A stretch of DNA of 64,000 nt from assembly GCF_013387455.1 (NCBI RefSeq), contig NZ_VWNC01000008.1, positions 1 through 64,000 of the forward strand. Direction: 5' to 3'. Shown piece after piece: positions 36,749-46,160 of the stretch. The position numbers and the translations under genes were made by a program. The stretch comes from Mariprofundus sp. NF (GTDB lineage Bacteria > Pseudomonadota > Zetaproteobacteria > Mariprofundales > Mariprofundaceae). The first letter of the stretch is position 1. Each line of letters begins with the position of its first letter. Under the pieces are notes generated by a model. That model was not told where the DNA came from and ran no database searches. It worked only from the letters and a program-made list of their open reading frames with translations.

Positions 36749-36817
36749 GCATGCCCTGAGCTTCCACTGTCATATTGCTGTTTGCTGTTCGCATCCTGAA
36801 CCCTTAATCTGTTTGCT

Positions 36818-39469
36818 ATGAGGCAGGCTTTTACACTTATTGCACTTTTGTTGATCTCACTCGGCTGGGTCGCCCCGATCTCTGCGCATGAGGGTGATCT
36901 TGATAGCGTCGGATTGCAGCTGAAATGGAAGCATCAGTTCCAGTTTGCCGGTTATTATATGGCTATTGAGAAGGGATATTATGCTGATGAAGGGTTGAGG
37001 GTTGAACTCGTTGAGGGTGGCCCGGGAAAAAATCCGGTCAGGGAGCTGCTGGAGGGGCATGCACAATATGCAGTGGGTAACGCCAGTGCCCTCCTGGATC
37101 GGGCCGAAGGGGCTCCGATCGTTGTTCTCGCCTCTATTTTTCAACATACAGCACAGGTGATCTACACTCGTCCTGAGATCAGTTCTCCGGCTGAGTTGCG
37201 CGGCAAGCGTATTGTTATGATGCAGGATGGACGGCGCGAGGTTGAGGCTTTTGCACTGCTGAAGAAGTTTAATATCAACAGCGGTGATTTTGTTCGTCAG
37301 TCGGCAGGTGTGGCTGAGGATCTGTTTAACGGTAAGAGCGATGCATGGCCCGGTTATAGCAGCAATGAGGCATTTCTGTTTGAGCAGAAGGGTATGCCAT
37401 ATCGCATGTTCAGACCTCAGGAGTTCGGCCTGGATATCTATGGCGATACGCTGCTGACCACAGAGAAGGAGATAGAGGAGAACCCCAAACGAGCCGATGC
37501 ACTGCATCGCGCCACGATCAAGGGGTGGCACTATGCACTGAATCATGTCGATGAAGTGATTGAGCTGATCAAGGAAAAATATGACTCGCAGCAGAAGTCG
37601 CACGACTTCCTGAGGTTTGAGGCTGAGATCATTGCCGATTTGATGAATGTCGAAATTATCCCGATTGGTCTCTCAAATCCCAGACGCTGGCATCGTATTG
37701 CCGAAGAGTTTCAAGCCCTGGGTTATCCGATTGGTGAGCTGAATTGGGATCACTTTCTCTACCAGCCGCAACCGACGATCTCGCATGTGATGAAGAATCA
37801 TGTCTACCCCTATCGTTTCTGGATCGGCATTGCCGTTTTGCTGATATTGATTCTGATTCTCTACGCCTTTAACAGGCAGCTGCGTCATGGCATCGAAAAG
37901 CGTACGAATGAACTGGAGAAGCTCTCCAGCGAGTACAGGGAGATGCTCGACCAGATGCAGGATACCTATTATCGCGTCAATCTGGATGGGGTGCTGCTCT
38001 GGGTCTCAGCCTCGGTTGAACGTCATCTGGGATATAAACGCAGCGATTTGATCGGTATGCGAACCAGTGATCTCTATTATGAGAAAGAGGGACGTGAAAA
38101 ACATCTGCAGGCATTAGCCGATGGAGATGGAAAAATTGAACAGTATGAACTTTGTTTGAGGCATCGGGATGGCTCCCGCTTCTGGACAGAATCCAACTCG
38201 CACTACTGTTATGATGAAAACCGTAATGTTATCGGCGTGGAGGGCAACCTTCGTGATATCAATGCCCGCAAACAGGCAGAGCAGGAGAGAGAGGAGCTGA
38301 CCAGCCAGCTGCAGCAGGCACAGAAGATGGAGAGTGTCGGTGTGCTGGCCGGAGGCATTGCCCATGACTTTAATAATCTTCTGGTCGGTGTGATGGGTAA
38401 TGCTGAACTGGCACTGCTGGATGCGCCCGATGAAGGCGAAATACGCTATTATCTCAAGCAGGTTTTCAAGGCATCCAAGAAGGGTGCTGAACTTGTTCAT
38501 CAGATGCTCGCCTATTCAGGGCAGGGTCGCTTTGCGATGGGGGAGCAGAATCTTAATCTTCTGATTAGCGATGTGTCAGAGCTTCTCGGCACAGTGATCG
38601 GTAAACGTGTTGAGCTGGAGCTGAAATTGCAGGATGGGCTGGCAAATCTGCATGGTGATAAAAACCAGCTGACTCAGATGCTGATGAATCTGATGACCAA
38701 TGCTGCTGAGGCGATGCAGGGGAAACCGGGAAACGTCACACTCTCTACAGGTAGCGTGCACCTGAATCAGCGTGATTTCTCACGCATGTATCTCAAAGAT
38801 GAGCTTGTTGAAGGTGAATATATCTTTGTCGAGGCGTGTGATACGGGCTGCGGCATGGACAGAGAGACACAGCAGCGCATTTTCGATCCCTTCTTTACCA
38901 CCAAAGAGATGGGTAGTGGTCTTGGTCTGGCGGCACTGCTCGGTATTGTCCGCAGTCATGCAGGCGCACTCTCCCTCTACAGCGAGCCGGGGCGTGGTTC
39001 CTGTTTTAAAATCTATTTCCCGGCACTCAAAGGTGAAGCAGTTGAGTCTGTCGAGGAGCAGACCGGCCAATATGAACTGCCGGTGGCTCTGCGTGGAACC
39101 GTGCTGCTGGTCGATGATGAGCAGGCGGTGCGGGATGTCGCCAGTCGTATTCTGGAGCGGGAAGGGATGCAGGTGATCACGGCAGATGATGGCGAAATGG
39201 CCTTGACCCTGCTGGACAAACATTGTGATGAAATAGCACTGGTTGTGCTTGATCTTACCATGCCCAAACTGGATGGGGAGCAGGCCTTCCATCTGATGCA
39301 TGCCAGATATCCGGATATCCCGATTGTCCTCAGTAGTGGTTTTTCAGAAGGAGAAGCGGCGGAACGTCTGTTTGTTCATGGCCTGGCAGGTTTTGTGCGC
39401 AAGCCCTACAGCCGCAAGGCTCTGCTGCAGGCGGTGAGTGAGGCCGGTGTTAATGGAAGTGATCTCTAA
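36818..39469 (+). CDS. Hybrid histidine kinase with NMT1/THI5-type binding-protein sensor
   Basis: The product has 883 residues. A signal peptide (about 1-24) precedes a periplasmic solute-binding domain (about 30-320) of the NMT1/THI5 family: LQLKWKHQFQFAGYYMAIEKGYYADEGL, EGGPGKNPVRELLEG, GKRIVMMQDGR. A single helix follows (about 333-350), then PAS/PAC (about 370-480), HisKA with [16 protein letters not shown], HATPase with GSGLGLAALLGIV, and a receiver (LLVDDEQAV, LVVLDLTMPKLDG, VRKPY). In transporters this binding domain takes thiamine pyrimidine precursors, nitrate, sulfonates or similar. Here it is built into a kinase, so it is a direct small-molecule sensor. The ligand cannot be deduced. 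Confidence 0.87.
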   Translation: MRQAFTLIALLLISLGWVAPISAHEGDLDSVGLQLKWKHQFQFAGYYMAIEKGYYADEGLRVELVEGGPGKNPVRELLEGHAQYAVGNASALLDRAEGAPIVVLASIFQHTAQVIYTRPEISSPAELRGKRIVMMQDGRREVEAFALLKKFNINSGDFVRQSAGVAEDLFNGKSDAWPGYSSNEAFLFEQKGMPYRMFRPQEFGLDIYGDTLLTTEKEIEENPKRADALHRATIKGWHYALNHVDEVIELIKEKYDSQQKSHDFLRFEAEIIADLMNVEIIPIGLSNPRRWHRIAEEFQALGYPIGELNWDHFLYQPQPTISHVMKNHVYPYRFWIGIAVLLILILILYAFNRQLRHGIEKRTNELEKLSSEYREMLDQMQDTYYRVNLDGVLLWVSASVERHLGYKRSDLIGMRTSDLYYEKEGREKHLQALADGDGKIEQYELCLRHRDGSRFWTESNSHYCYDENRNVIGVEGNLRDINARKQAEQEREELTSQLQQAQKMESVGVLAGGIAHDFNNLLVGVMGNAELALLDAPDEGEIRYYLKQVFKASKKGAELVHQMLAYSGQGRFAMGEQNLNLLISDVSELLGTVIGKRVELELKLQDGLANLHGDKNQLTQMLMNLMTNAAEAMQGKPGNVTLSTGSVHLNQRDFSRMYLKDELVEGEYIFVEACDTGCGMDRETQQRIFDPFFTTKEMGSGLGLAALLGIVRSHAGALSLYSEPGRGSCFKIYFPALKGEAVESVEEQTGQYELPVALRGTVLLVDDEQAVRDVASRILEREGMQVITADDGEMALTLLDKHCDEIALVVLDLTMPKLDGEQAFHLMHARYPDIPIVLSSGFSEGEAAERLFVHGLAGFVRKPYSRKALLQAVSEAGVNGSDL

Positions 39470-39471
39470 CC

Positions 39472-39500
39472 CTTGGATTTGCCACTATAAAGCCCTATAG
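39472..39500 (+). promoter_or_regulatory. Sigma-32-like heat-shock promoter before clpB
   Basis: CTTGGAT (39472-39478), a 14-base spacer and CCCTATAG (39493-39500) resemble the heat-shock consensus CTTGAAA-N11-16-CCCCATNT. It lies just after the hybrid kinase stop and 46 bases before the clpB start. Confidence 0.45.
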
Positions 39501-39545
39501 AGATATTAATCAATCATTATTGGATTGTAGTGTAGGAGCTTTTTC

Positions 39546-42143
39546 ATGGATATGAACCGATTAACTCAGAAGGTAAGTGAAGCTGTTGCATCAGCGCAGT
39601 CGCTGGCGACACGCCTGTCGCATCAGGAGGTGGATGGTGAACATCTTCTGGCTGAGCTGTTGGCTCAAAAAAATGGTTTAGCGCCCAGGTTGATTGATCA
39701 ATGTGGTGTTGCCATCGATCTGATCAAAGCAAAGATCGAAACGTCACTTTCAAAACGTCCCAAAGTGGCGCTCGGCCCTGCCCAGGCCAATACCCTCTAT
39801 GTCACGCAGCGACTGCAGCAGCTTTTCATCCAGGCCGAAGATGAGGCAAAGAAACTTCAGGATGAGTACATCTCTGTTGAACATCTGCTACTTGGTTTTA
39901 TCGATGAGCAGGAGAAAAGCGATGCAGGCAAAGCCTTCAAGGAATTTGGCATCACTCGTGATCTCTTCATGCAGGCGCTTGAGAAGGTGCGTGGTCATCA
40001 GCGTGTCACCAGCGATTCGCCTGAGTCGCAGTATGATGCGCTGAACAAATATGGTGTTGATCTGGTGGAGATGGCCAGAAACGGAAAGCTCGATCCGGTC
40101 ATCGGTCGGGATAGTGAAATTCGTTCAGTTGTCAGAATTCTGTCACGCAAAACCAAGAATAATCCGGTACTGATCGGTGAGCCCGGTGTGGGCAAGACAG
40201 CTATTGCCGAAGGTCTGGCACAACGCATCGTCTCCGGCGATGTGCCTGAGGGGTTGAAGGATCGCAAGCTCTTCTCACTGGATATGGCCGCATTGATGGC
40301 CGGTGCCAAATACAGAGGCGAATTTGAGGAGCGACTGAAAGCGGTACTCAAAGAGATCAAAGAGTCGGATGGGCGCACCCTGCTGTTTATTGATGAGCTG
40401 CATACCATTGTCGGAGCAGGTAAAACTGAAGGCAGCAGTGATGCCGGTAATATGCTCAAACCGATGCTGGCACGTGGTGAACTGCACTGTATCGGTGCCA
40501 CCACACTGGATGAGTATCGTCGCTATATTGAGAAGGATGCGGCGCTGGAACGCCGTTTTCAGCCGATCATTGTCGATGCACCCAATGTCGAGGATACCAT
40601 CTCGATTCTGCGCGGTTTGCGCGAACGTTTTGAGCTGCATCACGGTGTCCGTATTACAGATGCTTCACTGGTGGCGGCAGCAACACTCTCTGATCGTTAT
40701 ATCTCAGATCGTTTTTTGCCTGATAAGGCAATTGATCTTGTGGATGAGGCGTGCGCTTCGATTCGCACAGAGATGGATTCGATGCCGGCAGAGCTGGATG
40801 AGATCAGCCGCAGGGCTATGCGTCTGGAGATTGAGGAGACAGCGCTGAAGAAGGAGAAGGATGCGGCCAGTGGCGAGCGACTGAAGGTGTTGCGCAAAGA
40901 GCTGGCAGATCTTCAGGAGCGGCGGGATGTGATGCGTTCGCAGTGGGAGAAGGAGAAGGGGGCAATCAGTCAGGTGCAGTTGTTGCGCGAAAAGATTGAA
41001 CAGACACGTTTTGAGATCGAAGCAGCCGAGCGCAAGTATGAGCTGGAGAAGGTCGCTTCACTGCGTTATGGCACACTTCCTGAGTTGGAGAAAGAGCTGG
41101 CGGCGCTTGAGGCCAGCAACCATGAGTCCAGTGGCCTGTTGCGCGAAGAGGTGAGCGAAGAGGAGATTGCCCAGGTGGTGGCGCGCTGGACAGGCATTCC
41201 ATTAACGCGGTTGCTGGAGGGTGAGCGGGATAAGCTGCTCAAGCTTGAGTCAGTACTGCATGAGCGGGTGATCGGACAGGATGAGGCGGTAAAAGCTGTG
41301 GCTGATGCTGTGCTGCGCGCACGCGCTGGCATCCGTGATCAGCATCGTCCCATCGGTTCATTCCTGTTTCTTGGTCCTACCGGTGTAGGTAAAACCGAGC
41401 TGGCCAGAACCCTGGCCCGGTCGCTGTTTGACTCTGAGGATAATATGGTGCGCATCGATATGTCCGAATATATGGAGCGCCATACCGTTTCCCGTCTGGT
41501 CGGTGCACCTCCGGGTTATGTCGGTTTTGAGGAGGGGGGGCAGCTGACTGAAGCTGTGCGACGCAAGCCTTACTGTGTGCTGCTGCTTGATGAGGTGGAG
41601 AAGGCGCATCCGGATGTATTTAATATACTGCTGCAGCTGCTTGATGATGGTCGCCTGACCGATAGCCATGGTAGGACAGTCAATTTCCAGAATACCATTA
41701 TCATCATGACCAGTAATATCGGTTCCCAATATCTGCTGGATGGCATCGATAGTCATGGCGTGATTGATGAGGCTGCACGCACGCAGGTGATGGCCGCCTT
41801 GCGCAGCCATTTCCGGCCGGAATTCCTCAACAGGGTGGATGATACCGTACTCTTCCAGCCGTTGAGTGAGTCGGTGATTACTGAAGTGGTGTCGCTATTT
41901 CTCAATGAGTTACAGCAGCGACTGCATGAGCAGCAGATTGGACTTGATGTCACCGCAGGAGCCAGAGCGTGGCTGGCAGTTGAGGGTTATGATCCGGTTT
42001 ATGGTGCCAGACCGCTGAAACGATTTATCCAGCAGCAGCTGGAGACACCGGTAGCCAGAATGTTGATTGCCGGAGAGGTGATGCCCGCAGGCACGATCAC
42101 CATTGATGTTATTGATGGTGAATTGCGCTTTAAAAGTAGCTAA
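39546..42143 (+). CDS. clpB: ClpB disaggregase
   Basis: The product has 865 residues and is full length. The N-terminal repeat domain (about 1-145) is followed by AAA1 with [15 protein letters not shown] and [14 protein letters not shown], and by the coiled-coil middle domain (about 405-525). AAA2 has [15 protein letters not shown] and [16 protein letters not shown]. The middle domain identifies ClpB rather than ClpA or ClpC. It resolubilises aggregates with DnaK. TAGGAG lies upstream of the ATG, and a heat-shock-type promoter precedes it. Confidence 0.97.
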   Translation: MDMNRLTQKVSEAVASAQSLATRLSHQEVDGEHLLAELLAQKNGLAPRLIDQCGVAIDLIKAKIETSLSKRPKVALGPAQANTLYVTQRLQQLFIQAEDEAKKLQDEYISVEHLLLGFIDEQEKSDAGKAFKEFGITRDLFMQALEKVRGHQRVTSDSPESQYDALNKYGVDLVEMARNGKLDPVIGRDSEIRSVVRILSRKTKNNPVLIGEPGVGKTAIAEGLAQRIVSGDVPEGLKDRKLFSLDMAALMAGAKYRGEFEERLKAVLKEIKESDGRTLLFIDELHTIVGAGKTEGSSDAGNMLKPMLARGELHCIGATTLDEYRRYIEKDAALERRFQPIIVDAPNVEDTISILRGLRERFELHHGVRITDASLVAAATLSDRYISDRFLPDKAIDLVDEACASIRTEMDSMPAELDEISRRAMRLEIEETALKKEKDAASGERLKVLRKELADLQERRDVMRSQWEKEKGAISQVQLLREKIEQTRFEIEAAERKYELEKVASLRYGTLPELEKELAALEASNHESSGLLREEVSEEEIAQVVARWTGIPLTRLLEGERDKLLKLESVLHERVIGQDEAVKAVADAVLRARAGIRDQHRPIGSFLFLGPTGVGKTELARTLARSLFDSEDNMVRIDMSEYMERHTVSRLVGAPPGYVGFEEGGQLTEAVRRKPYCVLLLDEVEKAHPDVFNILLQLLDDGRLTDSHGRTVNFQNTIIIMTSNIGSQYLLDGIDSHGVIDEAARTQVMAALRSHFRPEFLNRVDDTVLFQPLSESVITEVVSLFLNELQQRLHEQQIGLDVTAGARAWLAVEGYDPVYGARPLKRFIQQQLETPVARMLIAGEVMPAGTITIDVIDGELRFKSS

Positions 42144-42241
42144 GCGGTTCCCTCATCGTAGCGATCAGGAGAGCTGAGGTGGCGAGTTCCCCCATGGGGG
42201 GGATTCTTTTCTACTGCCCCTGTTTTTGGCCAAGCTTAGGG

Positions 42242-42270
42242 TTGACACCATGAGGCGGCGTGCGTAGCAA
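42242..42270 (+). promoter_or_regulatory. Predicted promoter of the cytochrome c gene
   Basis: TTGACA (42242-42247) is followed after 17 bases by TAGCAA (42265-42270). The -35 is perfect, the -10 poor. The cytochrome start lies 33 bases further on, with GAGGAGG between. Confidence 0.45.
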
Positions 42271-42302
42271 GTCATCTCCAAATTCGAGAGGAGGATTTTA
42301 TC

Positions 42303-42671
42303 ATGAAAAAAGCACTAATGATCGCAGCCGCAGCTGCATTCGTAATGGGCGGCATGGCAGCAACTGCTGATGCTAGCGCACTGGGCAAGTGTAAAGCTTG
42401 TCATCACCTGGATTCTGACGCCAAAAAAGTTGGCCCAGGTCTGAAGACCATTGCTGGTCGTACTCAGGGCGGCGTTGATGGCTTCAAGTACGGTTCTTAC
42501 CTGTCAGCTCAGAAAGATGCTGGCGCTGTATGGGATGACGCAGCTCTGGAAGCATGGGTATGTGAGTCTAAGAGTATTGCTAAAGCTGCACACGGCAAGT
42601 CTAAGATGCCTAACCAGAAAGTATGTGGTGACAAAGCTAAGGCTGCTGTTGCTGAGCTTCACACTCTGTAA
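42303..42671 (+). CDS. Small periplasmic c-type cytochrome
   Basis: The product has 122 residues. The signal peptide (KKALMIAAAAAFVMGGMAATADA) is removed to leave about 97 residues. One haem site, CKACH, follows, with VGPGLKTIAGR downstream as in class I cytochromes and a candidate Met ligand in SKMPNQKV. Two further Cys (WVCESK, KVCGDK) could form a disulfide, which is less usual. It probably shuttles electrons in the periplasm. In an iron oxidiser, carrying electrons from the outer-membrane Fe(II) oxidase to the terminal oxidase is the attractive role, but that is inference. Strong promoter, ribosome binding site, codon bias and terminator suggest high expression. Confidence 0.85.
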   Translation: MKKALMIAAAAAFVMGGMAATADASALGKCKACHHLDSDAKKVGPGLKTIAGRTQGGVDGFKYGSYLSAQKDAGAVWDDAALEAWVCESKSIAKAAHGKSKMPNQKVCGDKAKAAVAELHTL

Positions 42672-42689
42672 GAAGGTTTACACCTGATC

Positions 42690-42724
42690 AAAGCGGTCCA
42701 TGGCAACATGGGCCGCTTTTTTTT
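42690..42724 (+). terminator. Terminator after the cytochrome c gene
   Basis: A 13-bp stem, AAAGCGGTCCATG with CATGGGCCGCTTT (one T-G pair), around loop GCAA is followed by eight or more Ts. Confidence 0.93.
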
Positions 42725-42961
42725 GTGTCCGGGGATGCTTGAGGGTAAAAAAAGACCGGACACCTTTCGGAGGGGAGAGGGGAGTGAAAGGCGCCCGATC
42801 CGTGCTTCAAGGGGAATCTTGGGGAGAAGCACTTCTTTCTGCTTTTTATATGAGCATATTGTGTGCCAATAGGTTTATTGGTTAGAACAGCAGCAGTATG
42901 CAGTTATGAGTGAGAAATGTGCTGAAACTCTGAGCAGTCTCTGCCTGCTATTTGATCAATC
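42725..42961. other. GGA-rich structured intergenic segment
   Basis: No credible gene is seen. GTGTCCGG (42725-42732) pairs perfectly with CCGGACAC (42756-42763). A GGAGGGGAGAGGGGAG purine run follows. GTGCTTC (42802-42808) then pairs with GAAGCAC (42826-42832) around a loop with two GGGGA motifs, and a T-rich tail follows. About seven GGA motifs occur within 110 bases. A CsrA-binding small RNA is one reading. Confidence 0.4.
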
Positions 42962-43450
42962 TCAATATCGATTCGGATTGGAGAGACTCTCGAGCATCGG
43001 TTTGGTATAGCCCATTTTCAGCAGCTCTTTGTGAGCTATTTTCTCTTCGATTGCATCAACAAAATTGATGTCCGGAGCAAATAGTTTGCAGATGCGGTGG
43101 TACTTGATGTAATAGATTTTTCCCGCTTCAAAATCGAACTGCTCGCTGCCCTGATTATAGTTGGTAAAGCGGGTCACAATATTGGTGATTGTAACTGTGT
43201 AGTTGCCGGGATCAGCGGTAAGCGAGGTGTAAGCATCATTACCAAGGGCTGCGACCGTTTTTTTATTGGCACTGATATAGAATGGGTCGGTGATGTTGCA
43301 GAGGTCAGCAGGCCGATAAAAGATAACCACTGCCTTGCTTTGATCAGTGATCTCAACGGGTTGAAATTTTGAGCCCAACGATACACAGCTTGCAGTCAAC
43401 AGGATAAGCGTTGCGGCAAACAGTTTTGTGATTAGATCAAGACGATTCAT
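42962..43450 (-). CDS. Outer-membrane-type lipoprotein (DUF2846-like)
   Basis: The product has 162 residues with a lipoprotein signal: LFAATLILLTASC, where Cys22 is the acylated residue in an L-T-A-S-C lipobox. Ser at +3 rather than Asp at +2 favours the outer membrane. The mature part (VVIFYRPADLCNITDPFYI, LTADPGNYTVTI, EAGKIYYIKY) resembles DUF2846-type lipoproteins. Function unknown. It is divergent from the hyp operon. Confidence 0.75.
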   Translation of the reverse strand: MNRLDLITKLFAATLILLTASCVSLGSKFQPVEITDQSKAVVIFYRPADLCNITDPFYISANKKTVAALGNDAYTSLTADPGNYTVTITNIVTRFTNYNQGSEQFDFEAGKIYYIKYHRICKLFAPDINFVDAIEEKIAHKELLKMGYTKPMLESLSNPNRY

Positions 43451-43564
43451 ATGACGTAATATCCTCTCACTTGAGATTAGTTCAAGTGCGCTGTTTGGCA
43501 GCGTTATTTGAACAGCCCGAAAGCGAAACAGAGCTGCTGTAGGTGTCTCTCCTGAAAAGGGAGG

Positions 43565-43594
43565 TTGTCTCTGCTATGCCTGTAGGATTATAAT
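43565..43594 (+). promoter_or_regulatory. Predicted promoter of the hyp operon
   Basis: TTGTCT (43565-43570), an 18-base spacer and a perfect TATAAT (43589-43594) lie 32 bases before hypA. No obvious NtrC- or FNR-type site was noticed close by. Confidence 0.55.
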
Positions 43595-43625
43595 CTTGGA
43601 ACAGCATCATTTGAGGTGAACGGCT

Positions 43626-43967
43626 ATGCATGAGATCTCTCTTTGTGAGAGTTTGTTGAAGGTTATTGAAGATAGCGCCTCACAGCAGAACTTTTCTCAG
43701 GTAAAAACGGTATGGCTGGAGCTGGGCAGGTTCTCCTGTGTGGAGCCTGAAGCGATGCGTTTCAGTTTTGATGTGGTGATGAAAGGCACGCTGGCTGATG
43801 GCGCCAAACTTGAGTTGCTTGAGCTGCCTGCCAGAGTCTGGTGCCAGATCTGCTTAAAAGATGTAGAGATTAAACAGCGTTATGATGCCTGCCCATACTG
43901 TGGCGATTACAAGTTGCAGATTTCTGGTGGTGAAGAGATGCGAATTAAAGAGTTGGAGGTGGTGTGA
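43626..43967 (+). CDS. hypA: Hydrogenase nickel-insertion protein HypA
   Basis: The product has 113 residues. The nickel-binding N-terminus [11 protein letters not shown] is intact, with the conserved Met-His-Glu. The zinc site is formed by two CxxC pairs in VWCQICLKD and ACPYCGDY. HypA delivers Ni to the large subunit of NiFe hydrogenase together with HypB. It is the first gene of a tightly overlapped six-gene operon; its TGA overlaps the hypB ATG by one base. Confidence 0.95.
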   Translation: MHEISLCESLLKVIEDSASQQNFSQVKTVWLELGRFSCVEPEAMRFSFDVVMKGTLADGAKLELLELPARVWCQICLKDVEIKQRYDACPYCGDYKLQISGGEEMRIKELEVV

Positions 43968-44821
43968 TGTGTACGGTATGCGGTTGTGGTGAAGGCGAAA
44001 CCACCATTGAAGGTCACGAACACCACCATCATCATGAAGAGGGGCACAGCCACTCCCATGCAGATGACCATGGTGATCATAACCATGATTATGGGCAGGG
44101 GGCTGCACATGCGCATGCGCCGGGTTTGAGCCAGTCGCGCATGGTTCAGATTGAGCAGGATATTCTTGGTAAAAACAATCAGTACGCCGATGCCAACCGT
44201 CGCTTTTTCAGTGAACATGGCATCCTGGCTCTGAACCTTGTTTCAAGTCCGGGGTCGGGAAAAACAACACTGCTGACTGCAACTGTCAGGGCTATGCTTG
44301 ATCAGACTCCTGTTGCCGTGATTGAGGGTGATCAGCAGACAGCACTCGATGCAGATCGTATCCGCGAATCTGGTGCGAAAGCTGTGCAGATCAATACAGG
44401 CAAGGGGTGTCATCTGGATGCCCACATGGTTGGACACGCTATCGGTGATCTGAAGTTGCAGCGTGGTAGTGCGCTGTTCATCGAAAATGTTGGCAATCTG
44501 GTCTGTCCTTCGGCATTTGATCTTGGTGAAGCGGCCAAGGTGGTGATTCTTTCGGTGACAGAAGGTGCTGATAAACCACTGAAATATCCCGATATGTTTC
44601 ACGCTGCAAGCTTGATGATCCTGAATAAAACTGACCTGCTTCCCTATGTCGATTTTGATGTGGAGGCCTGTTGTGACTATGCGCGCCGCATCAATCCCGG
44701 CATCAAGATTATTCAACTCTCAGCTACTACAGGTGAGGGGATGGATGACTGGTTAGGCTGGATCAGAGCCAATCTTGCCATTGCGCAGATCGGAGTATGT
44801 TCACCGGCTAAGGAGCGCTAA
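43967..44821 (+). CDS. hypB: Hydrogenase nickel-incorporation GTPase HypB
   Basis: The product has 284 residues. The N-terminal MCTVCGCG holds the high-affinity CxxCGC-type Ni site. A long His-rich stretch follows ([22 protein letters not shown]), which stores Ni. The GTPase domain has Walker [11 protein letters not shown], switch region [13 protein letters not shown], the metal-binding [10 protein letters not shown], and NKTDLL. The ATG overlaps the hypA stop, and its own stop overlaps hypC by one base. Confidence 0.95.
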   Translation: MCTVCGCGEGETTIEGHEHHHHHEEGHSHSHADDHGDHNHDYGQGAAHAHAPGLSQSRMVQIEQDILGKNNQYADANRRFFSEHGILALNLVSSPGSGKTTLLTATVRAMLDQTPVAVIEGDQQTALDADRIRESGAKAVQINTGKGCHLDAHMVGHAIGDLKLQRGSALFIENVGNLVCPSAFDLGEAAKVVILSVTEGADKPLKYPDMFHAASLMILNKTDLLPYVDFDVEACCDYARRINPGIKIIQLSATTGEGMDDWLGWIRANLAIAQIGVCSPAKER

Positions 44822-45048
44822 TGTGTCTCGCTGTCCCGGCCAGGGTTGAGTCGCTGGATGACTCGGCCTCTTCTGCTATCGTCAATCTCGATGGTATTCG
44901 CAAAGAGATATCCACTCGTCTGCTTGATGAAGTCGCTGTTGGTGATTATGTACTGGTGCATGTCGGTTATGCACTGGAGCGCATCGATCCGGATGAGGCG
45001 GAGAAGACGCTGCTGCTGTTTGATGAGCTCAAGGCTATGGAACCATGA
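44821..45048 (+). CDS. hypC: Hydrogenase maturation chaperone HypC
   Basis: The product has 75 residues. Cys2 in MCLAVPARV is the residue that holds the Fe(CN)2CO unit. The small OB-like fold ends with the usual VHVGYALERIDPDEAEKTL segment. It shuttles the iron group from HypD to the hydrogenase precursor. It overlaps hypB by 1 base and hypD by 4. Confidence 0.94.
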   Translation: MCLAVPARVESLDDSASSAIVNLDGIRKEISTRLLDEVAVGDYVLVHVGYALERIDPDEAEKTLLLFDELKAMEP

Positions 45049-46160
45049 AATACGTCGATGAATTTCGTGATGGAGAGAAGGCACGCAGGGTCGCAGAGTT
45101 GATTCACCGGCAGGTAGAGCCGGATCGTGACTACCGTTTGATGGAGTTTTGTGGCGGGCATACACATGCGATTTTCCGCTTTGGTGTGCATGAATTGATG
45201 CCATCAAATCTTAAATTTGTGCATGGGCCGGGTTGCCCGGTCTGTGTTTTGCCCGCAGGGCGTATTGAGGCTGCCATTCAACTGGTCGAGTCTGAGGATA
45301 TTATTCTCTGCACCTATGCCGATCTGATGCGGGTGCCAGCAGGCAAACGGGACTCTCTGCACAAAGCCAAAGCGCGTGGTGCCGATATTCGCATGGTCTA
45401 CTCCGTTAGTGATGTACTGGCGATTGCGCGCGACAGTCCTGAGCAGCAGGTGGTCTTTTTTGCCATCGGTTTTGAGACTACAACGCCGCCCACGGCAGTG
45501 GCTATTCAAATCGCTGAGGCAGAAGGGCTGAGTAATTTCAGTGTCTACTGTAACCATGTGCAGACACCACCGGCGATGGAGCATCTGCTGGCCAGTGGCG
45601 AGGCGCATATCAACGGTATTCTTGGCCCCTCACATGTCAGTACCATTATCGGCAGCTCTGCTTATGCAGCGTGCTGCAGTCATCATCAGATCCCCATCGT
45701 GATTGCAGGTTTTGAACCGCTGGATGTGATTCAATCGACACTAATGCTGGTTCGTCAGATCAATGAGGAGCGCTTTGAGGTGGAGAATCAGTACAGCCGA
45801 GCGGTGAGTCAAACCGGCAATCTGAAAGCACAGACTTTGATGCGTGACGTGTTTGAGGCGCGGCCACTGTTTGAGTGGCGAGGGCTGGGTTTACTGCCAG
45901 ATAGTGCCATTCAGATCAGAGCCAAATATGCAGATTTTGATGCCGAGAAACGATTCGGCATGGCAGAGATTGCAACTGCGGATATCAAAGGCTGTATCTG
46001 TCCGGCAGTGCTTAGAGGCTTGAATGATCCGGATGAGTGCAAGCTGTTTGCTACTGCCTGTACCCCGGAAGAGCCGAAGGGGGCGTGCATGGTCTCATCT
46101 GAAGGCGCCTGTGCGGCGCACTACAGTTATGGCCGTTTTCGGGATGAGGCGGGCGCATGA
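45045..46160 (+). CDS. hypD: Hydrogenase Fe-cyanide scaffold HypD
   Basis: The product has 371 residues. Conserved motifs are MEFCGGHTHAIFRFG, HGPGCPVCVLP (Fe and thiol site), FFAIGFETTTPPTA and the C-terminal 4Fe-4S ligands within GCICPAVLRG, DECKLFATACTP and GACMVSSEGACAA. It assembles Fe(CN)2CO with HypC and HypE. ATGA overlaps join it to both neighbours. Confidence 0.96.
   Translation: MKYVDEFRDGEKARRVAELIHRQVEPDRDYRLMEFCGGHTHAIFRFGVHELMPSNLKFVHGPGCPVCVLPAGRIEAAIQLVESEDIILCTYADLMRVPAGKRDSLHKAKARGADIRMVYSVSDVLAIARDSPEQQVVFFAIGFETTTPPTAVAIQIAEAEGLSNFSVYCNHVQTPPAMEHLLASGEAHINGILGPSHVSTIIGSSAYAACCSHHQIPIVIAGFEPLDVIQSTLMLVRQINEERFEVENQYSRAVSQTGNLKAQTLMRDVFEARPLFEWRGLGLLPDSAIQIRAKYADFDAEKRFGMAEIATADIKGCICPAVLRGLNDPDECKLFATACTPEEPKGACMVSSEGACAAHYSYGRFRDEAGA

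Noticed and set aside
36857-37603. A 248-residue frame antisense to the NMT1-type kinase
   Set aside because: It lies entirely within a well-supported gene and shows no coherent domain or start signal.
42668-42683. TGTAAG-N4-TTTACA, resembling a GacA activating site before the GGA-rich segment
   Set aside because: The spacer is 4 instead of 6 and the left half overlaps the cytochrome stop codon, so it is probably chance.
42700-42885. A 61-residue frame after the cytochrome terminator
   Set aside because: It starts inside the terminator stem, has no ribosome binding site and looks random.
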